Of a DNA stretch of 64,000 nucleotides, positions 35,290 through 44,642 are shown piece by piece. The notes beneath the pieces were generated by a model that was not told where the DNA came from, ran no database searches, and saw only the letters and a program-made list of their open reading frames with translations. The DNA comes from Rhizobium sp. LC145. Its GTDB lineage: Bacteria; Pseudomonadota; Alphaproteobacteria; Rhizobiales; Rhizobiaceae. Where the stretch lies: the NCBI RefSeq assembly GCF_001005825.1, contig NZ_LBHV01000002.1, forward strand, positions 1 to 64,000, read 5' to 3'. The stretch's first letter is position 1. Every line of letters starts with the position of its first letter. A program made the position numbers and the translations under genes.

Positions 35290-35477
35290 CGGCCACTACC
35301 TTTCCTCCATTTACTGGGAGATTTCAGGATAGCACTTACACGGGAACGCGGGCTGAGCGTCTGCCAGCGTACGCAAAATCAACTCGACAGACACGATGCT
35401 ATAGAATCGGCAACCGCCCAGAAAGCTTAAGGGCTCGGCGGTAGGGAGCTGAGCGCTCCCGCCCGACAGCGAGAGCC

Positions 35478-36191
35478 ATGCACGTCTTGGAACATTCCTA
35501 TTCACGAAACCGCCTTCTTGCGCTCTTGCCAGAGACCGAAACTCAAAAGATCAAGCCTGCATTCCAACCGATCGACCTACCGCGCGGAACCGTCATCGTT
35601 GGTGCGGATCGTCCAATCGACTATGTCTATTTTCTCTGTAGCGGCATCGGTTCTGTCGTGACTGTCTCGCAGGAGGGGCAAAGGGCAGAGGCGGGAATGT
35701 TCGGCCGCGAGGGGTTCTCACCCACGCCAGCTGGCGTCGGCGGCTCGGTCAGCATTCATGAGGTGCTCATGCAAGTGGCAGGACACGGGTTCCGGATACC
35801 CATAAAGGCAACTCTCGAAGCTCTTCCGCAGAACCCGGTCTTTGCCAACCTGCTCGCAAGATTTATCCAGACCTTTGCGTCGCAGATTTCCTACACCGCC
35901 CTTTGCAATGCCAACTATCAGGTAGATGAGCGTTTGGCTCGCTGGCTGCTGATGTGTCATGACCGGGTGGATGGCGATGAGATCGCACTGACGCACGACT
36001 TCATTTCCCTGATGCTCGCTGTCCGGCGGCCGAGCGTGACCAATGCACTTCATGTGCTTGAGGGCAGGAAACTCGTCCGCACCGAAAGAGGCCGGATCAC
36101 TATCCGGGACCGCAAGGGACTGGAGGAGTTTGCAGGCGGCGCCTACGGCAAGCCTGAAGAGGAATACCGCCGTCTCCTCGGCGTGTTCTGA
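35478..36191 (+). CDS. Crp/Fnr family regulator (paralogue 1)
   Basis: A 237-residue Crp/Fnr regulator with a cyclic-nucleotide-binding-like beta barrel (about residues 30-135; FQPIDLPRGTVIVGADRPIDYVYFLCSGIGSVV) and a C-terminal winged helix (DEIALTHDFISLMLAVRRPSVTNALHVLEGRKLV). It lacks the N-terminal Fnr cysteine cluster, so it is not an oxygen-sensing Fnr. The recognition helix is identical over much of its length to that of the convergent paralogue at 36386-37102, so both may bind the same sites. Ligand unknown. Confidence 0.88.
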   Translation: MHVLEHSYSRNRLLALLPETETQKIKPAFQPIDLPRGTVIVGADRPIDYVYFLCSGIGSVVTVSQEGQRAEAGMFGREGFSPTPAGVGGSVSIHEVLMQVAGHGFRIPIKATLEALPQNPVFANLLARFIQTFASQISYTALCNANYQVDERLARWLLMCHDRVDGDEIALTHDFISLMLAVRRPSVTNALHVLEGRKLVRTERGRITIRDRKGLEEFAGGAYGKPEEEYRRLLGVF

Positions 36192-36385
36192 GGCTTATTT
36201 CCTAAGTTGCTCCTGAACTACTTCGTGAAAAGAGATGATGAGCTGCAGCTGATCTCCCTTATCGCACACTTACATATGCTCGTCGGGACGGTCTCGCCGC
36301 TCCTGCGGATACTCAAAAAATAGCCGGCTCATCGCGTCAGCGTCGGTTCCTCATAGGCATGTTCGGCACAAATCTAGCCGATATC

Positions 36386-37102
36386 TCAGAAAAGGTCTTT
36401 CATGAGACGTCGGTATTCTTGCTCCGGCTTGCCGTAGGCGTCATGTGCGAACTCTTCCAGAGCCGCTCGGTTCCGGATGGTGATGATGCCGCGCTCTGCC
36501 CTGATGAAACCATTGCCCTCCAGGATATGCAGCGATGTCGTGACGCTTGGCCGCCGGACAGCGAGCATCAGGGAAATGAAGTCGTGCGTCAGTGCGATTT
36601 CATTGCCGGTCACCCGGTCATGGCACATGAGCAACCATCGAGCTAATCGCTCGTTCACGTCGTGAATTGCGTTTGAGACGGCCGTATACGCCAACTGGAC
36701 CGAGAAAGCTTCGATGGAGCGGATCATCACCTTTGAGAGATTCCTGTTTTGCTCCATCCAGCCTCGGAACGAAACGTAGTCCATCCGATAGCCATCCCCT
36801 TCCAACTGAATGCCGACGTCATGCGAACTTATCTCGGCCCCTGTCACGGCGGTGGTGGGGACGTAGCCATCAAACCCAAACACGCCCGCCTCCGCGCGAT
36901 GACCTTCGGGCGTGGTGGCGACGATGGAGCCTATGCCTGATGTCAGGAAGTAGACATATTCGATTGGCTTTCCGGCCTCGGCAATAGAGGTGCCGCGTGG
37001 AAGGCCAACATACTTTAAATCCGCAGCGACCTGATCATAGTCAGCCGCCGGGAGCAGCGCCAGAAGCTTGTTCTGCATGGAGGATTGTTGAGGAGCAACC
37101 AT
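36386..37102 (-). CDS. Crp/Fnr family regulator (paralogue 2)
   Basis: A 238-residue paralogue of the preceding gene, convergent to it: LKYVGLPRGTSIAEAGKPIEYVYFLTSGIGSIV in the sensor barrel, and the same helix-turn-helix block (NEIALTHDFISLMLAVRRPSVTTSLHILEG). Sensor-domain residues diverge more than the DNA-binding domain, which suggests a different signal but shared targets. Fifty consecutive bases are identical in inverted orientation between the copies (35982-36031 and 36549-36598). ATG at 37102 (MVAPQQSS) follows GGGAGGGAAG. Confidence 0.88.
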   Translation of the reverse strand: MVAPQQSSMQNKLLALLPAADYDQVAADLKYVGLPRGTSIAEAGKPIEYVYFLTSGIGSIVATTPEGHRAEAGVFGFDGYVPTTAVTGAEISSHDVGIQLEGDGYRMDYVSFRGWMEQNRNLSKVMIRSIEAFSVQLAYTAVSNAIHDVNERLARWLLMCHDRVTGNEIALTHDFISLMLAVRRPSVTTSLHILEGNGFIRAERGIITIRNRAALEEFAHDAYGKPEQEYRRLMKDLF

Positions 37103-37700
37103 ATGTGCTTCCCTCCCAAAACGGGGCAAGAGCACATAAGAACCCTTAGCCGTCTGCGCCCTGTTCAGTCTGCAGACGATCCGCTTATGTTATCCGCAAC
37201 ATGCCCATAGAACAAGCTTGGTACGCTACCGTACAGAGCGCGGAAAATATTGGAAATCCAGGTGAAAAGCGCAGGATGGCACGGTTCGGTCCGGCATCTA
37301 TGGTCATCAGATTTCAGAAATACGTGAATAGTCGGGTCGCGGATGATCGCGGGGTACAGATGGTGCCCTGGCGTGGAGGCGTGAACCGCAAGGCGGTGAT
37401 GATATGTGGCGGCACTCTGCCAGTGGCCAGACGCCTATCGGGTTTGACGATCGTCCGTTTCGTCCGTTCGTCCGCAAAACTGCCAACCGAGCCCGACGGC
37501 TTAGACCTGGACATTAGAGTTCAATGCATTCAATAGCTGCTTCGCGCCTCCATATCGCCCGACTCTTAAAAGCGAACATCGCCTATGACCTGACTAGGCG
37601 CCCCGTCGGTAAACGGTCAAGCTGGTCCATTCCGTCTTCGTTTCGCGGCTGTGTCGCGCTCGGTGCCCATATGCCACAAACCATCGGATCGAACTGAAGC
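37103..37700. other. Intergenic stretch without a supported gene
   Basis: A 111-codon frame at 37201-37536 on the plus strand shows no family similarity, no clear ribosome-binding site and a composition typical of a chance frame. The Crp/Fnr paralogue 2 promoter should be at the left end. Nothing else recognised. Confidence 0.4.
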
Positions 37701-38285
37701 TCAACGCGATCGCCGCAGCATCGGGACGAGCGTCGGCGACGAGCCGACCTGGATCGCGCCGAGCGGTTCGAAGCCGTAGCGTCGGTAGAACGGAATATTG
37801 CGCGGGTTCGAGGACTCCAAATAGGCTGGCACGTGATCGCGATTGCACCGCGCGAGTGCGTACGCCATCAAGGCGTCGCCGTGACCTTCGCCTTGATGCG
37901 CCGGGTCGACGCCGATCAGGGGCAGGTACCAATGTGGTTCGGTCGGGTGGTACTCGGCCATCTGCTCGAATATTGCCGTTGTTTCGGGGGCAAGACTGCT
38001 CGCAACCGTGCTCTCGAGCACCGCACCAAGCCCTTCCTCGTCGGCATGTATTCCGGGCGGTAGCCACAGCGCCGTCCCGGCGTAGCCGTCGGTGCAAAAG
38101 GCGCTTCCGTTGGAGAATGCGCTGCTTCCGAACGCCCGGATCATTCGCGGCATCGCCGCAAGGTACTGGTGTGCATGCGGCCAGGTCCATCGCGCCATAG
38201 GATCCGCTGCAAACGCCAGCATGACCGTTTCGATCGCCAGATCTTCTTCGGCCGCGGCCATAACTCTCACCGTTGGCGATTTCAC
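37701..38285 (-). CDS. GNAT family N-acetyltransferase
   Basis: A 194-residue GNAT protein. Motif A, the acetyl-CoA loop, is LIGVDPAHQGEGHGDALMAYALARC (Q-x-x-G-x-G/A form), followed by YLESSNPRNIPFYRRYGFEPLG in motif B, typical of GNATs that modify small amines or antibiotics. I favour the GTG at 38285 (VKSPTVRV) because AGGAGGGCAGT lies directly upstream; an ATG at 38324 without such a signal is possible. No operon partner; substrate unknown. Confidence 0.82.
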   Translation of the reverse strand: MKSPTVRVMAAAEEDLAIETVMLAFAADPMARWTWPHAHQYLAAMPRMIRAFGSSAFSNGSAFCTDGYAGTALWLPPGIHADEEGLGAVLESTVASSLAPETTAIFEQMAEYHPTEPHWYLPLIGVDPAHQGEGHGDALMAYALARCNRDHVPAYLESSNPRNIPFYRRYGFEPLGAIQVGSSPTLVPMLRRSR

Positions 38286-38671
38286 ACTGCCCTCCTGACG
38301 TAGGTGGTCCGACAAGGCGTCCATGGTTCTCAGCTATACATCTTAACCCGAGTGGCGTTGGAGCGATACCGGGTGCTGCTGGCTCAGCGGTTCTGGAGTC
38401 GTTTCGGTCCATTCTGGCTTTCGGATAGGGACATCCAAACATACTACTCAGATGCAACTGGCGTCGACCCGCTCGGGAGTGAACTTCTTCCAGAGGCCGA
38501 GAGAAGTCACTGAAATACCGGTTCAAGGTCGATACGGAACGGCCGCTTCTCATCGATGTTATCCCCAAGCTGCCCGTCCGCTGCCGGCAGCAATGCCGGA
38601 TCCGATTCGTCCAGATCACCATGATCACCGCGATGGAGAAGTTGATACCGGTCTTGACCGCATGCATGACG
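38286..38671. other. Degraded stretch upstream of the GNAT gene
   Basis: One minus-strand frame reads DLDESDPALLPAADGQLGDN, then KRPFRIDLEPVFQ and a stop at about 38510, which looks like a real C-terminus, but I cannot name the family and no intact start or core is present. With the neighbouring fragments it suggests a decayed metal-related gene set. Confidence 0.35.
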
Positions 38672-38785
38672 TCACCACACCTCCTTTGTCTCATGCTCCT
38701 CTTCGACGAATGCGCCGGATGACGCGAAGGCGATGCCCGCTGCGGCAGCAGCAAGCAGACGGTTGCGGGTAAGAGACAATCTCAT
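38672..38785 (-). other. 37-codon signal-peptide ORF, probably the start of a lost exported protein
   Basis: The frame MRLSLTRNRLLAAAAAGIAF is followed by ASSGAFVEEEHETKEVW and a stop. It has a good ribosome-binding site (AGGAACGCG) and a textbook Sec signal peptide (cleavage likely near SSGAFV-E). It is too short to be a normal binding protein and begins 27 bases after the CobW-like remnant. It is likely a truncated periplasmic metal protein, or less likely a genuine small secreted peptide. Confidence 0.4.
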
Positions 38786-38812
38786 CGCGTTCCTGATTGC
38801 GAGACCGGAGTG

Positions 38813-38927
38813 CTATTCGGCGGCCTGCCGAACCGCGCGGCACTTGGCGAAGCCGTCGCTGATGATGTCCTTGGGCAGATCGCGACCAATGAAGACAAGA
38901 CGCGTGATCCGGTGTGTTTCGGCGTGG
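38813..38927 (-). pseudogene. C-terminal remnant of a CobW/COG0523 metallochaperone GTPase
   Basis: The minus strand reads ETHRITRLVFIGRDLPKDII and SDGFAKCRAV before a stop at 38813-38815. This is the conserved C-terminal strand-helix of CobW-domain GTPases, which deliver or sense zinc or cobalt. The GTPase domain is absent because the sequence is joined at about 38930 to an oppositely oriented binding-protein fragment. Confidence 0.65.
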
Positions 38928-38932
38928 AATAT

Positions 38933-39269
38933 TGAATGCCGATCCGTATGTGGCAGGTGAGGGCGGTGTTCCGGCGTATCTCATGGCAGAGCTCGGAATC
39001 CGGAATGTCGTTGACAGTAACGAGGAGTGGCCGACCGTCGGCTGGGAAACTATCGCCAAGGCCAACCCGACGATGATTGTCGCGGGCGACATGACGAGAC
39101 GGCGCTTCGAGGGCGACGATATTGCCTGAAGCTCGATTTCCTCAAGAACGACCCGGTTGCCCGCGTCGCGGAGGCCGCACAGCAGGGACGGATCGTTGAA
39201 ATGAACGTCCAGGTCATGGATCCAACAGTCAGAACCATCCGTGGACTCGAAGTTCTTGCAGATGCTTGA
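38933..39269 (+). pseudogene. C-terminal remnant of an iron/siderophore or cobalamin ABC binding protein
   Basis: The fragment reads ADPYVAGEGGVPAYLMAELG, DSNEEWPTVGWETIAKANPT and MIVAGDMTRRRFEGDDIA; then, after a one-base deletion near 39127, KLDFLKNDPVARVAEAAQQG, RIVEMNVQVMDPTVRTIRGL and EVLADA. This is the C-terminal lobe of a FecB/BtuF-type periplasmic protein. The N-terminal lobe is missing. With the CobW remnant it marks a lost metal-uptake locus. Confidence 0.75.
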
Positions 39270-39572
39270 GAGATTCGAGCTTGTTCGGTAAGCGGCCACC
39301 CCATTTTCATGCATTGGTTCATAAGAGTGCTCAGTGATGCGCATGAATAGATGGAGTGTTGCCGCTTTATCCACCGGAAGTCACACGGCGTCGCTAGTTC
39401 GATTGGCGGCGGAAATTGTCGAGCGTGTCGTGATTGGTACCTCGCCAGTCTCGCAAAGCGACCGTCTGATGCCGCAGTTCTTCGCAGGAGGGACATTGTC
39501 GTCCTCCCGCTTGATATGGGTACGCTAACTGCATACGGGTGGCGTGTCATGTCACCCGATCACGGCAATTAC
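39270..39572. other. Intergenic stretch
   Basis: Between the binding-protein remnant and the TerC gene. Short frames exist on both strands but none has family similarity or a convincing start. Confidence 0.4.
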
Positions 39573-41156
39573 TCAATCAGCTTGCAGCCCCATTCTTGAA
39601 GCGTGGTGCTTCTTCTGCCTGATCCTGACCTTGTCGATGTTGCGCCCGTCGAGGCTGACGACCTCATATGTCAAGTCCTGGAACTCGATCGTCTCGCCCT
39701 CACGCGGCAGGTGTCCTAGCCTCCAGAGAAGCAGCCCCGCAAGCGTGGAGTAGCGATCGGCGTCATCGACAAGGTCGGTATCGAGAAGCCGTGAGATATG
39801 GCGAATGTCAATCCATCCGTCGACTAGCAACGATCCGTCGTCCGCCCGCTCGACGGTGAGCTGGTCATCGCCATCGTCGGCGAAATCACCGGCGATCGCT
39901 TCCAACAGGTCCGTCGGTGTCACCATGCCCTCCACCGACCCGAACTCGTCGAGAATGATGGCGACCTGGAGCGGGGATTTGCGGAGCTGTTCCAGCAGGC
40001 GCAATGCACTGACGCTTTCGTGCACCACAAGCGGCTGGCGCAATGATTTCTGGAAGTCGATCTTTCCGTCTTCGAGAAAGTCCCGGAGTAGGTCCTTGGC
40101 GAGTGCAACGCCGAGGAACTCGTCAAGGCTGCCGCGGGCGATCGGAAAGCGGGAATGACCGGTTTCGATGATCTTGCGGCGAAGCTCATCGTCGGTGTCC
40201 TCGATATCCAGCCATTCGATATCGAGACGGGGCGTCATGACGGATTTCGCCGGGCGATCGGCAAGCGTCAGCACGCTTTCGATCATCTCGTGCTCGACGG
40301 GCGTGAACAGTTCGCTCTCCGATGTCCTTTCCGCAATCACGTTGGCCGCCTCTCCAAGGGGGGCTTCGCTTTGCCGCCTGCCGAGCAAAGACAGAACGGC
40401 ACTCGCCGTCCGTTCGCGTAGGTCACCGGTCGTCATGAAACGCTCGCGATTGCGGCGGCCGATCTGGTTGAAGGCCTCGATCAGCACCGAAAAGCCGATC
40501 GCCGCATAGAGGTAGCCCTTAGGTATGTGGAAGCCCAGGCCTTCCACGATGAGCGAAAAGCCGATCATCATCAGGAAGCCGAGGCAGAGGATTACCACCG
40601 TCGGATGCTTCGACACGAAGGCCATAAGCGGCTTCGAGGCTAGCAGCATAACTGCGACTGCGATGATCACGGCGATCATCATGACGGAGAGGTGCTGAAC
40701 CATCCCAACGGCGGTGATGACGCTGTCCAGCGAGAACACTGCGTCAAGGACGACGATTTGCACCAGCACATGCCAGAAGATGGCATGCTCGATCTTGCCC
40801 TCCTTAGCGCCGGAGTGTCCTTCGAGCCGCTCGTGAAGCTCCATTGTCCCCTTAAAAAGAAGGAAGAGTCCGCCAAACAGAAGGATGAGATCTCTTCCCG
40901 ATATCTCAAGACCTGCCACGGTGAACAACGGCGCCGTCAGCGTCACGATCCAAGCGACCGAAGCAAGCAGTATGAGTCGCATGCCGAGCGCAAGACTGAG
41001 GCCGATTAGCCGGGCCTTCTCGCGCTGGTGCTCCGGGAGTTTGTCGGCCAGGATCGCGATGAAGACAAGGTTATCGATGCCAAGCACGACCTCCAGCACG
41101 ATCAAGGTGGCGAGACCCGCCCACGCTGCCGGGTCGGACATCCATTCGAAAATCAT
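39573..41156 (-). CDS. TerC-family membrane protein with CBS and CorC/HlyC domains
   Basis: A 527-residue protein with three parts. Residues 1-235 are a seven-helix TerC domain ([28 protein letters not shown] and [17 protein letters not shown], each with a conserved acidic metal-binding motif). Residues 300-420 are a CBS pair ([51 protein letters not shown]). Residues 435-515 are a CorC/HlyC domain. This is the YegH/YoaE layout. TerC proteins export manganese or help load metal into exported enzymes; the CBS pair probably senses nucleotides or Mg. Confidence 0.9.
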   Translation of the reverse strand: MIFEWMSDPAAWAGLATLIVLEVVLGIDNLVFIAILADKLPEHQREKARLIGLSLALGMRLILLASVAWIVTLTAPLFTVAGLEISGRDLILLFGGLFLLFKGTMELHERLEGHSGAKEGKIEHAIFWHVLVQIVVLDAVFSLDSVITAVGMVQHLSVMMIAVIIAVAVMLLASKPLMAFVSKHPTVVILCLGFLMMIGFSLIVEGLGFHIPKGYLYAAIGFSVLIEAFNQIGRRNRERFMTTGDLRERTASAVLSLLGRRQSEAPLGEAANVIAERTSESELFTPVEHEMIESVLTLADRPAKSVMTPRLDIEWLDIEDTDDELRRKIIETGHSRFPIARGSLDEFLGVALAKDLLRDFLEDGKIDFQKSLRQPLVVHESVSALRLLEQLRKSPLQVAIILDEFGSVEGMVTPTDLLEAIAGDFADDGDDQLTVERADDGSLLVDGWIDIRHISRLLDTDLVDDADRYSTLAGLLLWRLGHLPREGETIEFQDLTYEVVSLDGRNIDKVRIRQKKHHASRMGLQAD

Positions 41157-41749
41157 TGAGCTTAAAGGCCGCCTTTCGGGCTAGCCAATCCTTCTGTTGT
41201 TGAACGGGAAAACGCAAAGAGTGGCCCGGATAACCGGGGCGGCGGACGTGTAGCTGGAGACCGGGATGGGATGACGCAACGCCGGATCAGGACCGTCGCG
41301 GTTGTTTCGGCAACTCTCCGAACTCTCATCGGTTTCGGAACCGTCAGGCATCCTGAGGTATCTTCCTCGCCAAAAGCCACGAAAGGCGAGACCACGCCTT
41401 TGATCGAGGGCCTTGGCCGTTTCGGCTTAGCGGCAGCTTCGGAGGTATTCGAGTGGTCATGGGTGGGTAAATACCATCTTCCGTTCGATCAACCTACCCA
41501 ACGAGGCAGCCAAGACAATCTGACAACTTGGTCGATCGGATCCCGCGTTTGTGGTCGCGCTGGATGCTCCGCCGACCGACGAGAAATGGAGGTTCGCCAT
41601 CTAGATAAGCATGCCGGAAGGCGGGACGCCAAGTCGTCTGGTCCAGCTGGGCCGGAAAAGCAACGACATTTCTGGCAAGGTATTGAGCCGTCGGGGGGCT
41701 TGGGAGGATCGGGTGCGCACCCGGCGGCTCAACTGCAGCGGGACGGAAC
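41157..41749. other. Intergenic stretch between TerC and DUF2076 genes
   Basis: Nearly 600 bases with only unsupported frames. The largest, on the plus strand from 41271, extends into the antisense of the DUF2076 gene and shows no family motif. The TerC promoter should lie at its left end. Confidence 0.4.
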
Positions 41750-42319
41750 TCAGATGTCCTCGTCGCCGCCGAGGTCCATGTCGTCGGCAGGTGCTTCGTC
41801 ATTCGGCGCTGTCGCATCCGGTTCCGCGGCCTGCGCCTCGTCTCCCGTGAACATTCCTGCGATCGCGTTTCCTAAAAGGACGCCGCCCGCTACACCCATT
41901 GCCGTTTGTGCGGCACCCGCTAGGAAGCCACCACCCGAGCGCTGCTGCGCTGTCTGCTGGCCATAGCCCTGTTGCTGGTTACCCCATGGGGAGGCAGGAG
42001 CGGGGCGCCCATAGGCTGCCGGTTGTGGCGACGTGCTTCGGGGAGCTGTGCTGTTCCCGAACATCGATGAAAAGAAGCCACCCCGCTGCTGGCCCTGGGA
42101 AGCCTGGTACTCGAGTTCCTCGATGCGGCGCTGCGCGGCTTCGAGAGCCTGTTCCTGCACGACGATCGTCTGCGCCATGTAATACGGCGCGCCCGGATGT
42201 TGGTTGATGCGCTGCTGGATGAAACGGTCCGATTCCGCATCGCGCTGTCCGGATTGCTGCTCAACGAGGGCGAGCTTGGAGAACAGGCTCTCGATGGCCT
42301 GCTGGTCGTTGCGATCCAT
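41750..42319 (-). CDS. DUF2076 family protein
   Basis: A 189-residue protein with the DUF2076 layout: an N-terminal helical block (MDRNDQQAIESLFSKLALVEQQSGQRDAE), QHPGAPYYMAQTIVVQEQALEAAQRRIEELE (coiled coil), a Gln/Pro/Gly-rich linker, GGGFLAGAAQTAMGVAGGVLLGNAIAGMF (a glycine-zipper-like hydrophobic segment), and an acidic tail DMDLGGDEDI. Function unknown; probably a membrane-associated periplasmic or envelope protein. ATG follows CAAGGAG. Lies just downstream of the Bax inhibitor-1 gene in the same direction. Confidence 0.85.
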   Translation of the reverse strand: MDRNDQQAIESLFSKLALVEQQSGQRDAESDRFIQQRINQHPGAPYYMAQTIVVQEQALEAAQRRIEELEYQASQGQQRGGFFSSMFGNSTAPRSTSPQPAAYGRPAPASPWGNQQQGYGQQTAQQRSGGGFLAGAAQTAMGVAGGVLLGNAIAGMFTGDEAQAAEPDATAPNDEAPADDMDLGGDEDI

Positions 42320-42348
42320 GAAATGACTCCTTGGGTCTCTGCTTTTGG

Positions 42349-43065
42349 CTACTCTTCACGCTGCCCGGTAAAATTCAGCAGAAGCTGGAAGATATTGACG
42401 AAGTTCAGGTAGAGAGACAGCGCGCCGAACACGGCGAGCTTCTGTTGGGATTCCTGGTCGTAATTTTCGGCGTAGCGCTCCTTGATGCTCTGCGTGTCCC
42501 AGGCCGTCAACCCGACGAAGACGATGATGCCGATCACCGAGATCGCGAACTGCAGCGCGCTCGAACCAAGGAAGATGTTGACGATTGAGGCGATGACCAC
42601 GCCGATCAGACCCATGATCAGAAAGGAGCCGAACTTCGACAGGTCGCGCTTGGTGACGTAGCCGTAGAGACTGGTCGCGCCGAACATGGTGGCGGCGATG
42701 AAGAAGGTCCTGGCGATGCTGGCGCCTGTGAAGACGAGAAAGACCGAGGCGAGCGACAGGCCCATGACGGCACAAAAGGCCCAGAAGGTCAGCTGGGCGG
42801 TCGATGCCGACATCGTCTGGATGCGGAACGAAAAGAAAAACACGAAGGCGAGCGGCGCCAGCATCACCACCCATTTCAGTGGGGTGGAGAAGATCGGCAC
42901 ATAAAGCGCCGGCGTCGTGCCGACGATGAAGGCGACGAAACCCGTCACCACTAGACCGAGACCCATGTAATTGTAGACGCGCAGCATGTGCTTGCGCAGG
43001 CCTTCGTCGAAGGCGGCAGCAGATGCCTGACTGTAGCCGCCGAAGCGGTTCTGGTTCTGATACAT
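42349..43065 (-). CDS. Bax inhibitor-1/YccA family membrane protein
   Basis: A 238-residue integral membrane protein of the BI-1 (UPF0005) family with seven hydrophobic helices after a soluble N-terminus (MYQNQNRFGGYSQ). The family signature is in FIAATMFGATSLYGYVTKRDL, SFLIMGLIGVVIASIVNIFL and GLTAWDTQSIKERY. BI-1 proteins are pH-sensitive calcium leak channels or modulators of membrane protease FtsH. ATG at 43065 follows AAGGAGACTTTC. Being next to a sigma/anti-sigma pair, it may belong to an envelope-stress regulon. Confidence 0.9.
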   Translation of the reverse strand: MYQNQNRFGGYSQASAAAFDEGLRKHMLRVYNYMGLGLVVTGFVAFIVGTTPALYVPIFSTPLKWVVMLAPLAFVFFFSFRIQTMSASTAQLTFWAFCAVMGLSLASVFLVFTGASIARTFFIAATMFGATSLYGYVTKRDLSKFGSFLIMGLIGVVIASIVNIFLGSSALQFAISVIGIIVFVGLTAWDTQSIKERYAENYDQESQQKLAVFGALSLYLNFVNIFQLLLNFTGQREE

Positions 43066-43082
43066 GAAAGTCTCCTTGACGA

Positions 43083-43844
43083 TCAGTAGAGTGAATTCAT
43101 GAGAAGATCCGCCTCGTCTGAGAGGCCGGTACCGGGCTTGCTTGAGATCACCGCATAAGCGACTTCGCCGAGCTGCCACCATGCGGCCTCGGCCTCGGCG
43201 AGAGTGAGGTTCTTTACCTGCTCGACGGCGAAGTGGCCGGGCCTCACCGCGAACAAGGAAATTTGCGTGCCGTCTTTCGTCCGGATACTTACCTCGACAC
43301 TCGGACCGTAACTGGACGGAAAGACCTGAACATCCGATATCTGCCAATCCGTCGGCAGGTCCGGCATGACGATCGCGGTAGCGGCGCGGATGTCTTCACG
43401 GTCGTAGGTATTCACTTCCGGCTGCGAGGGCATGGCTTCCCGCACGAGCGATGTTTGATGGGCGCGCACTGCCTGTTCGATAAAGACCGGCGGAGGAACG
43501 GAGGCCACGACCTCGCGGGTTCCCAAAGACGAATTGGCAAACCATCCGGCGGAGACTAAAACCGCCACCGCCGCTACGCGTTGGAGGGCGGCCCACATGC
43601 GTCTGCCCGAAAGAACGGATGAAAGGCGGCGTGCTGCCTCGCGCGTGTCTGGACGACACGCCTCAGGCTGCGGGACAAGTATAAGCTTCAGCATCGTTCG
43701 CGTTCCGAGATCGGACATGACGCGCGCTGCCGCGGCGGGATGTTGGGCAAGATAGGACTCGACCCGAAGACGACCCGCTGCATCGAGCTGATTGTCGACA
43801 TAGGCATCGAGATCGGTATCGAGAATGGTTTCGACGTCAGTCAT
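43083..43844 (-). CDS. Membrane-anchored anti-sigma factor
   Basis: A 253-residue anti-sigma factor. The N-terminal cytoplasmic domain (LDAYVDNQLDAAGRLRVESYLAQHPAAAARV) lacks the zinc HxxxCxxC motif. One transmembrane helix lies at about residues 92-107 (AVAVLVSAGWFANSSL), followed by a periplasmic domain of about 140 residues. Its ATG overlaps the end of the sigma gene by eight bases, so the two are translated together. It should hold the sigma factor inactive until an envelope signal. ATG at 43844 follows GGGAGGCGGCG. Confidence 0.9.
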   Translation of the reverse strand: MTDVETILDTDLDAYVDNQLDAAGRLRVESYLAQHPAAAARVMSDLGTRTMLKLILVPQPEACRPDTREAARRLSSVLSGRRMWAALQRVAAVAVLVSAGWFANSSLGTREVVASVPPPVFIEQAVRAHQTSLVREAMPSQPEVNTYDREDIRAATAIVMPDLPTDWQISDVQVFPSSYGPSVEVSIRTKDGTQISLFAVRPGHFAVEQVKNLTLAEAEAAWWQLGEVAYAVISSKPGTGLSDEADLLMNSLY

Positions 43845-44367
43845 CGCCGCCTCCCACAACTCTCAGGTGACTCGCGTGCTTTCCTTCGGCTTCAAGGGCC
43901 CGCAGGGTTGCGCGCGCACGCGAGACACGTGACATCAGGGTGCCGACAGGAACGCCGAGTGCGTCGGCTGCCTCCTGATAGGAGAGATCCTCCACGGCGA
44001 TAAGATGCAGAGCTTCACGCTGATCCTCCGGCAGGGCCATGAAGGCTTGCTGGACCTGCCGAAGCCTGACCGCGTGCTCCTGGTTCCCCGAATAAGATAG
44101 CTCCGCCTCCAGAACGGCTGCGTCATCGCGACGTCGGCGCGCGAGCGCACCTCTGATCCTGTCGATATGGGTGTTGTGAACGATCGAGAGCAACCACGTG
44201 CGCAGATTCGCGCCCTTTTTGAATGTGATGCGACGGTCATACGCTCGAACAAGAGCGTCGTGGACAAGATCCTCCGCCTCTGCCGAATCCCGGACGAGGG
44301 AACGCGCGTAGCGCCTCAGCGCTCCAAGCTGCCCGATGACGTCGAAAGATCGATTTTCAGGATCCAT
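43837..44367 (-). CDS. ECF-type sigma-70 family factor
   Basis: A 176-residue extracytoplasmic-function sigma factor. Region 2 is RRYARSLVRDSAEAEDLVHDALVRAY with the -10-binding NLRTWLLSIVHNTHIDR, and region 4 is FMALPEDQREALHLIAVEDLSYQEAADALGVPVGTLMSRVSRARATL. It directs RNA polymerase to an envelope- or redox-stress regulon and is controlled by the overlapping anti-sigma gene. No NepR/PhyR-like partner is next to it, so it is not the EcfG master regulator arrangement. Confidence 0.92.
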   Translation of the reverse strand: MDPENRSFDVIGQLGALRRYARSLVRDSAEAEDLVHDALVRAYDRRITFKKGANLRTWLLSIVHNTHIDRIRGALARRRRDDAAVLEAELSYSGNQEHAVRLRQVQQAFMALPEDQREALHLIAVEDLSYQEAADALGVPVGTLMSRVSRARATLRALEAEGKHASHLRVVGGGDD

Positions 44368-44609
44368 ACCCGCATATACGGATCAGATGTGACTTCTCTT
44401 CCCCCGGGTGATTTTTTTATCATCTCTCCCACGATTGTCTCCGGAGCAAAGATCGTGAAAGCGGAGCCGCTTTCGGTCTCTGCGGCAAGGCGAGCCATTC
44501 TTAAGCCCCTGCGCTATAGCCTTCGATACGTTCCCGGCGGCACCGCCCCATTGTTGCTCATCGTACCCCGATTTCGAGCAAAGTTTACTTGCGAGGATAT
44601 GTAAGGGAG

Positions 44610-44637
44610 GATATTATAATATCCTTAAAAGGATATG
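44610..44637. promoter_or_regulatory. Two overlapping palindromes controlling vapBC copy 1
   Basis: GGATATTATAATATCC (44610-44625) is a perfect 16-base palindrome. It shares six bases with a second perfect palindrome, ATATCCTTAAAAGGATAT (44620-44637), whose right arm includes the ribosome-binding site AAGGA of vapB. This is the expected operator for an autoregulating VapBC complex. Confidence 0.75.
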
Positions 44638-44642
44638 CCGCT

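Noticed and set aside
37201..37536. 111-codon plus-strand frame
   Set aside because: No homology recognised, no good start signal, and the opposite strand is equally open over part of it.
41271..41966. 231-codon plus-strand frame between TerC and DUF2076
   Set aside because: Its second half is antisense to DUF2076 and the first half has no motif or ribosome-binding site.
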